In this document: positions 59,132 to 64,000 of the stretch, in pieces
Layout of the letters: each line of letters opens with the position of its first letter
How positions within the stretch are numbered: the stretch's first letter is position 1
Origin: Geothrix sp.
GTDB lineage: Bacteria; Acidobacteriota; Holophagae; Holophagales; Holophagaceae
DNA length: 64,000 bases
Reading direction: 5' to 3'
Assembly: GCA_030681515.1 (NCBI GenBank)
Contig: JAUXSE010000039.1
Location: forward strand, 1 to 64,000
The notes under the pieces: generated by a model
What the model was told of the DNA's origin: nothing
Seen by the model: the letters and a program-made list of their open reading frames with translations, nothing else
Database searches by the model: none
Translations under genes and position numbers: made by a program

Positions 59132-61159
59132 TCACTTCAGATCTTCGAGGGCCTGTCTGGCCAGGGGGGCGACCAGGGGACCATCGGGACCGAGAAGGGT
59201 TGACTGAGGATACTTCAGGGCCTGCCGGAATGCCTGCCCTGCTTCGGAGTGGTAGGACGTGCCCAGGTGGAGGAAGCAGAGGCCCGTGTGGTAGTCGAGG
59301 GTGCCCTGGCTGACGCCGTGGAGGGTGCTGAGCCGCGCGTCGCGCAGCAGTTCGATGGCCTTGTCGTACTTGCGGAACTGCATGAGGACCAGGGCCTGGT
59401 TCAGCTTGATCAGGTTGGCCTCGTCGCCCTTGGCCCCGGCGTACTGAAGGCGGAGCTGGGCGAGCACCGCCGGATAGCAGAAATCCGGGGAGCCCAGGGG
59501 GATCTCCAGGGCTTCCATCTGGAGGGGAAGGGACGCGGTGGCGCCCTCCTGGCTCACGGACACCGGCCCCTGGGCCGCCTCCACCAGCCGCTGGAGCCCC
59601 TGGGCGGTGGGGACGGGTTTCCCCTGGACCTGGAGAAGGGGTTTTCCGATCTGGATGCCGGCCTTCAGGGCCGGCGCGGAGGCCGCCAGCACCCAGGGCC
59701 CCGGCTCGCTCGGGACATCCAGGACCGAAAGGCCCAGGCCCGGCCGCTGGAGGCGCGGAACCGCGTTGAGGCGCGCGGCCAGGGAACCCAGCGGGTCCTG
59801 CTCCAGCGGCTTCACCACGAGCCGGGCCTCTTCGCCATCGAGGGTGGCCAGCACGAGCTCGACGCGATGGATGATCTTGTCCGGCACGGGCCTGGCGATC
59901 AGCACCAGCTCCGCTTCCCGGGAGGCCTTCAGGCGGGCCAGGGCCTCCGCGGGCGGTTCATCGGGGCGGGCGGGGAGGTAGGCCAGTGGCTGGAGGCGGT
60001 CCCCGAGGGCTTCGAGCTGGGCGAGGAACCGGGCGCGACCCGTGAAATCCCCGCCCTCCAGGCCGGCGAAGGCCAGGCGGGGTTTCGGGCGGGCCTCCAG
60101 GGCGAGGGACTGGCCCTCCTCCACGGTGATGCGCTGGGCGAATCCGCCCGCGGGGAAACGCACCAGCAGGTCGTAGGAACCCGAGCAGACCGGGAGATCC
60201 GCCACCGGAAGCGGTCCCCGGCTCTGGCCGGAAAGGAACAGCTCCCCTCCGGGCCAGGCGGAATTCACGGATAGCGTGCCCCTGGAAGGCTCCATGCGGA
60301 TGGGTTCGAGGGTGTGGTCGGCCGCGGGGGTCGCGAGCTCCGCCCCCAGTTCGATGGTCCGGGTCCGGAAGCAGGGCGCCCGCAGTTCGAGGCGATGCTT
60401 CCCGGGGGCGAGTTCGGGGATGACGAAGGCCGCGGAAAGCTCCTCGGGCCGCAACCCCAGGGGGAGGGCGAGGGGCGCCGCGTCGGAGCCGGCCTTGCCG
60501 ATGGCGTATCCCAGGCTCTGGCCGTCCAGCAGGATTTCCACATCACCCGGCTGGACATAGAGGGTGAGGGTGGAAGCGGTCCGCGCCAGCTTGAAATCGG
60601 CGGATTTCACGTCCCGCGGGCCGAGTTCCAGGGCGATCTCGGCGGGAGCGTGGCCCGGCCGGGTGTAGGTCAGCTTGTGGATCCCGAAGGCGAGGTACTT
60701 CCGCGGCAGCGGGGCTCCGGGCCGGCCATCCACGAGCAGCCGGCCGCCCACCGGCGCGTAGCTCAACTTGACCAGGGCGTATTTCTCGCCCTTCATCCGG
60801 TCGAAGAGGGCCGCGAGGCGCTGGGACGTCAGGGCACGATCCACCTCGAAATCCGGATTGAGGTCCATGAGGGCCTGGAGGCGGACCTGGGCGCGGGGTT
60901 TGGTCTGGACGCCGCGGTCATCGAGGACGGCGAGCCAGTTGTAGCTTTCACAGAGGATCTGGATCCACTCGGGTTCCAGGCCGCCGGCCTTCGGAGCGAG
61001 GGCGGCCACGACGCCATCGAAGCGCGCGCTGGCGCCTTCCCGGTCGCCCTGGGTGGCCCACAGGGCCTTGGCCTGGAGGAAGGTGTCCTTGAGGGCCGCA
61101 TCCTGGCCCCACAGGGCGGCGCAGAAGAGGGGAATGGCCAGCAGGTGTCGGAATCGCAT
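59132..61159 (-). CDS. Secreted PEGA/PDZ/TPR-type protein
   Basis: 675 residues. Signal peptide ~1-18 (LLAIPLFCAALWG). PEGA-type beta modules occur at ~118-200 (VGGRLLVDGRPGAPLPRKYL), ~200-290 (VEILLDGQSLGYAIG) and ~290-360 (GGELFLSGQSRGPL), PEGA being common in surface proteins. A PDZ-like segment is at ~500-560 (AGIQIGKPLLQVQGKPV) and a TPR-like pair at ~600-660 (LNQALVLMQFRKYDKAIELL). No catalytic motif. The next gene upstream ends one base away, so the two are in one operon. Scaffold function likely; partner unknown. Confidence 0.78.
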   Translation of the reverse strand: MRFRHLLAIPLFCAALWGQDAALKDTFLQAKALWATQGDREGASARFDGVVAALAPKAGGLEPEWIQILCESYNWLAVLDDRGVQTKPRAQVRLQALMDLNPDFEVDRALTSQRLAALFDRMKGEKYALVKLSYAPVGGRLLVDGRPGAPLPRKYLAFGIHKLTYTRPGHAPAEIALELGPRDVKSADFKLARTASTLTLYVQPGDVEILLDGQSLGYAIGKAGSDAAPLALPLGLRPEELSAAFVIPELAPGKHRLELRAPCFRTRTIELGAELATPAADHTLEPIRMEPSRGTLSVNSAWPGGELFLSGQSRGPLPVADLPVCSGSYDLLVRFPAGGFAQRITVEEGQSLALEARPKPRLAFAGLEGGDFTGRARFLAQLEALGDRLQPLAYLPARPDEPPAEALARLKASREAELVLIARPVPDKIIHRVELVLATLDGEEARLVVKPLEQDPLGSLAARLNAVPRLQRPGLGLSVLDVPSEPGPWVLAASAPALKAGIQIGKPLLQVQGKPVPTAQGLQRLVEAAQGPVSVSQEGATASLPLQMEALEIPLGSPDFCYPAVLAQLRLQYAGAKGDEANLIKLNQALVLMQFRKYDKAIELLRDARLSTLHGVSQGTLDYHTGLCFLHLGTSYHSEAGQAFRQALKYPQSTLLGPDGPLVAPLARQALEDLK

Positions 61160-61160
61160 A

Positions 61161-62630
61161 TCAATTCAACCGGATCAGGAGGTCGTTGCGGCGGTCACAG
61201 AGGATCAGGCCGCCGGAGCGGTCCAGGGCCAGGGAGACGATGCGGCCGCTGAGGCCCAGGGCCTTGAAGGTGGTGTGGCGCAGGACGGCGCCATCGGGCC
61301 CGAAGATGACCACGCCTTCGCCGAAGTCGCCGCCGTCCACCAGGGCCGCCACCTGGCCGGCGCCATCCGCGGCCAGGGCGATCACGGACCGGAAGGGGAC
61401 CGGGAGATCCTGGCCATAGGGCACGATGACGCGCGGTTGGCCATCGGCGTCCAGGAAGAGCAGCTTGCGATCCGCGTCCGCGGCGATGACCACGCCGCCC
61501 GTGGCGAGCGGCGCGAGGGCGCTGGCCGTCGGGGAGGCCACGGTTCGTGTGCCACCTTCGGCGGTGAACAAGGTGAGGGCAGGGGTCCTGGCGTCCGCCA
61601 CCCAGAGGGCGCCCCAGCGGTCCAGGGCGGCGCCGGAAAGGGCGCCCAGGGCGCCGAGGGGCTGGATGGCCGCCGCATCCTCGCGGACCAGGCCATTTTT
61701 GGACAGCATCCAGACCGCTCCCCCGGGACCCGGTAGCAGGGCCCGGGTGCCGGGCGCGGCGGGTCCCTGAGCCGTCAATTCGCTCCCATGAAGGCGGAAG
61801 GCACGGTCGAGGCCGTTCTGGAAGATCAGCAGATCCCCGTCCGGGGCGGTGGCCAGCAGGGTGGGGGTCTTCAGCCACTTGGTCCGGCCCGCGGGCCAGG
61901 GACCTTCGTTGCGGAGGGGCGGTTTCTGGAGGCGGTGCTTCACCCGGACGGCCGCGCGCCAGGCGGCTTCCTGGGCCTCCGGGCTCTGGGGAGCCTCGGT
62001 GCGCAGGCGTTGCAGCATCCGGAGGCAACCCGGCAGGTCGCCCATCAGATCGAGGGTTTCGGCGGCCTCAAGCATGGCCTGGGGTGCCACGGCGGATCCG
62101 GGATGGAGCCGGAAGGCCTCGATGAACTGGTGAAGCGCGCGGCCCCATTGCCCCTGGTCCCGCCAGGCCCGGCCGAGCTGAAAGCGCGCCTCGCCGCGGA
62201 CCGGGGCCTCCGGGAAGAGGTCGAGGATGCGGTTGAACTCCCCCATGGCGGCCTTCAGTTCCGCGGGCCGGCGGGCCTGCCGCGCCAGCAGGAGGCCCCG
62301 CAGAAGCAGGCCGTCGGCGGCTTCGGGGGACGTGATGTAGTCGGTCCTCAGGCGGTCCAGGTACGGCATCGCGGCTTCGGGTTTGCGCTCCACCTCCATC
62401 TGGTGCCGGGCCAGCATCAGGAGGGCCCGGGGGGCAAATCCACTCTTGGAATCGGTCTGGAGCAGTTGCCCCCAGGTATCCAGGGCCTCCTGGTAGGACT
62501 TGGCGGAATAGGCCCGCTCTCCGCTGCGGTACAGCCGTTCGGCCAGTCCGGCATCCTGTCCCTGGGCCAGGACCGGGAGGGCGCAGGAGAGGGCGGCCAG
62601 GGGCCGGAACCAGGGGGATGGGACACGCAT
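61161..62630 (-). CDS. Secreted TPR plus beta-propeller protein
   Basis: 489 residues. Signal peptide ~1-22. TPR-like repeats from ~28 to 215 (LYRSGERAYSAKSYQEALDTW, AMGEFNRILDLFPEAPVRGE, WGRALHQFIEAFRLHP) resemble BamD/YbgF-type tetratricopeptides. Residues ~235-489 form NHL-like propeller blades (ATAPDGDLLIFQNGLDRAF, GGVVIAADADRKLLFLDADG, LALDRSGGLILCDRRNDLLI). Co-transcribed with the PEGA protein downstream (one-base gap). No enzyme motif. Probably a periplasmic assembly or sensor protein. Confidence 0.8.
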   Translation of the reverse strand: MRVPSPWFRPLAALSCALPVLAQGQDAGLAERLYRSGERAYSAKSYQEALDTWGQLLQTDSKSGFAPRALLMLARHQMEVERKPEAAMPYLDRLRTDYITSPEAADGLLLRGLLLARQARRPAELKAAMGEFNRILDLFPEAPVRGEARFQLGRAWRDQGQWGRALHQFIEAFRLHPGSAVAPQAMLEAAETLDLMGDLPGCLRMLQRLRTEAPQSPEAQEAAWRAAVRVKHRLQKPPLRNEGPWPAGRTKWLKTPTLLATAPDGDLLIFQNGLDRAFRLHGSELTAQGPAAPGTRALLPGPGGAVWMLSKNGLVREDAAAIQPLGALGALSGAALDRWGALWVADARTPALTLFTAEGGTRTVASPTASALAPLATGGVVIAADADRKLLFLDADGQPRVIVPYGQDLPVPFRSVIALAADGAGQVAALVDGGDFGEGVVIFGPDGAVLRHTTFKALGLSGRIVSLALDRSGGLILCDRRNDLLIRLN

Positions 62631-62669
62631 GGAGGCCTCGGATCAGACAGGATAGCCGCCCGGATCCGA

Positions 62670-64000
62670 TCAGGGCTCCAGAGCCTTCAGGAGCTGTTCG
62701 GGGGCATAGGGTTTGTAGAGCACCCCCAGGAGCCAGGGTTCGCCAGGACTGGTGTCCCGGGCCGCGGTGGAAAGCAGGACCTGGCGGCAGCGCCGCGTTT
62801 CGCACTGCATCTTCAGCCAGGGGCGGAGGTCGCCGGTGCCGTCGGTCTGCTCGGAAATGAGCAGATCCACGGGTCGCTCGGACAGCATGGGCGCGGCCTC
62901 CGCACGGCTCCCGGCCACCCGTACCTCCCAGCCTTGGCCGAGGGCCGTGAGCAACCGCTTGCGGAAGAAGGCGCTGGGTTCCAGCAGCAGGATGGTGTGG
63001 ATGGGCGGACGGCGGGAGATCGCGGCCTCATCCAGCCCCAGGGCCAGGAGCGCCTCCCGGGCGGCGCTTCGAAGGCCCAGGCCAGTGGCGCGAAGGAACA
63101 GCTCCTTGAGGGGGGCAACGAGGGTGGATTGCCGGGTGAGGCCGCTGATTTCGCACAGCCGGGCGAGGGCATGCCAATCCTGATCCTTCTGGTCGAATTC
63201 CGCCCGGACGAAGGCGGCCAGGTCCTGGGCGAGTTCGGCCCGCAGGATGAACTCATGATCCTGGAGGGCCTCCCGGAGGGCCAGGAGCGCGGGGGTGCGC
63301 CCCGGGCCCTGGTGCGGCACACCCTGGACGAGGGCCCGGACCTTCTCCTCCTTGCCCGCGATAAGCCCCAGGCTGGCGTGGCGCCGCCCCAATTCCTTCA
63401 CGACGGCGGAGATCTGGTCGTTGGTCTCGCGGTCCCAATCCCCCTTGGTGCGCAGGTCGAAGAGGAAGTCCGAGAACGCATCCTTCAGGCGGGCATAGAG
63501 ATCCTGGTCAAAGCAGTAGAGGTGCTGGGTGGCCAGGATAGCCCGCAGCCGCTGGCCCTCGCCTTCCCGGTCATCGCAGCACCGGGTGATGAGCTGCTCC
63601 AGGGACGGCCATGCGTCCTGTGGCAGGGGGCGTTCGAATCCGGGGAAGGCGGCCAGGGTGCCCTCCAGGGCCACGATGAGCACCTGGGGCGGCTTGAGGT
63701 GGGCGGCTTTGGCCAGCAGCCCGAGGCCGGCTTCCGGCGTGGCGAGATTCGCGAGGGCCTCCGCCAGGGCCTCCTGGAGCCGTGCGGGTTTGCCGTCGTG
63801 AAGCAGGTCGAGCAGGACGGGGGTCGCGGCGGGGCAGCGGATGGCGCCCAGGGCTTCCACGCCCTCCAGCAGGAGATCGTCCCTCACATCGGACCTGAGG
63901 AAGGCCATTAGGGGCTCGGCCGCGGCCTGGGTGCCGTTTTCCGTGAAGATCCTCAGCGCGGTGCGGACGCGGTCGGGCTGGCCGGAAAGGAAGAGTTCCA
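62670..64000 (-). CDS. HEAT-repeat/receiver protein, 5' end outside window
   Basis: At least 443 residues; the frame is open to the window edge, so the start is missing. The N-terminal visible part (up to ~200) has HEAT-like helical repeats (LEGVEALGAIRCPAATPVLLDLL; LQEALAEALANLATPEAGLG). The C-terminus (~320-443) is receiver-like: TILLLEPSAFFRKRLLTALG, then DLLISEQTDGTGDLRPWL, LSTA and VLYKPYAPEQLLKAL. In the receiver the phospho-acceptor site appears as Ser-Glu (LLISE) rather than Asp, so it may be a pseudo-receiver; K at KPY is kept. Gene order on the minus strand puts it first of the three-gene run. Confidence 0.75.
   Translation of the reverse strand, partial: ELFLSGQPDRVRTALRIFTENGTQAAAEPLMAFLRSDVRDDLLLEGVEALGAIRCPAATPVLLDLLHDGKPARLQEALAEALANLATPEAGLGLLAKAAHLKPPQVLIVALEGTLAAFPGFERPLPQDAWPSLEQLITRCCDDREGEGQRLRAILATQHLYCFDQDLYARLKDAFSDFLFDLRTKGDWDRETNDQISAVVKELGRRHASLGLIAGKEEKVRALVQGVPHQGPGRTPALLALREALQDHEFILRAELAQDLAAFVRAEFDQKDQDWHALARLCEISGLTRQSTLVAPLKELFLRATGLGLRSAAREALLALGLDEAAISRRPPIHTILLLEPSAFFRKRLLTALGQGWEVRVAGSRAEAAPMLSERPVDLLISEQTDGTGDLRPWLKMQCETRRCRQVLLSTAARDTSPGEPWLLGVLYKPYAPEQLLKALEP

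Overview
The window is a GC-rich (roughly two thirds G+C) bacterial chromosome segment. Gene content and style fit an Acidobacteriota member of the Holophagae type (Geothrix/Holophaga relatives). The hints are a csrA-fliW motility pair with a small YjfB-like gene, two sigma-54 activators, a FrzS-like pseudo-receiver/coiled-coil protein, many HtrA, PEGA, TPR and HEAT proteins, and an ApbE-centred flavin electron-transfer operon. The taxon is an inference from gene content; no rRNA gene is present.

Layout. 1-4152: a decayed 4-kb island bounded by two identical copies of at least 119 bp, the right one embedded in an intact tRNA-His gene. It holds a helicase remnant, a broken AlbA/Schlafen-like gene, an intact Fic gene with its own operator, and three 108-bp GC-rich repeats. 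4261-10604: HtrA protease, FrzS-like protein, CNNM/CorC transporter, and a MurU/AmgK cell-wall-sugar pair whose murU is broken next to a highly folded repeat. 10727-12331: an integron-type gene-cassette array without integrase (SEFIR/TIR cassette, then a HigBA toxin-antitoxin cassette), visibly AT-richer than its surroundings in the first cassette. 12539-19608: hydrolase, sirtuin, PafA-like phosphatase, barrel protein and two thioredoxin-fold proteins, separated by palindromic arrays of simple repeats. 19643-24636: a large secreted RHS protein with an AT-rich variable tip and a translationally coupled two-TM candidate immunity protein. 24813-35540: housekeeping and regulation (sigma-54 activator, prmA, murI, histidine kinase, CHAD protein, uvrA, yjfB-like, csrA, fliW, rnd).

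35877-39841: a UPF0016 cation transporter, then a compact bufferin-type RiPP operon (Cys-rich precursor, DUF692 enzyme, DUF2063 partner) followed by YceI, an ECF sigma factor and a zinc-binding anti-sigma candidate. This reads as a self-contained metal (probably copper) response unit. 39838-47186: metallophosphoesterase, a secreted HExxH peptidase/propeller protein, then a divergent region with a perfect 30-bp inverted repeat and two Fur-like boxes in front of apbE, a porin, an FMN-binding SGAT protein and a four-TM cytochrome-b-like protein. Every junction in that operon but one is an ATGA overlap.

47214-64000: mutL with a duplicated 5' end, a double GT4 glycosyltransferase, an FkbM/methyltransferase/TPR fusion, a sigma-54 activator with a ~630-residue unrecognised N-terminus overlapping aroA, and a run of secreted PEGA/PDZ, TPR/propeller and HEAT/receiver proteins, the last running off the right edge.

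The most promising material for follow-up is the cassette array carrying a SEFIR protein, the RiPP operon with a built-in sigma/anti-sigma pair, the flavinylation operon behind a possibly invertible or duplicated promoter region, the RHS tip/immunity pair, and several families of palindromic simple-repeat elements.
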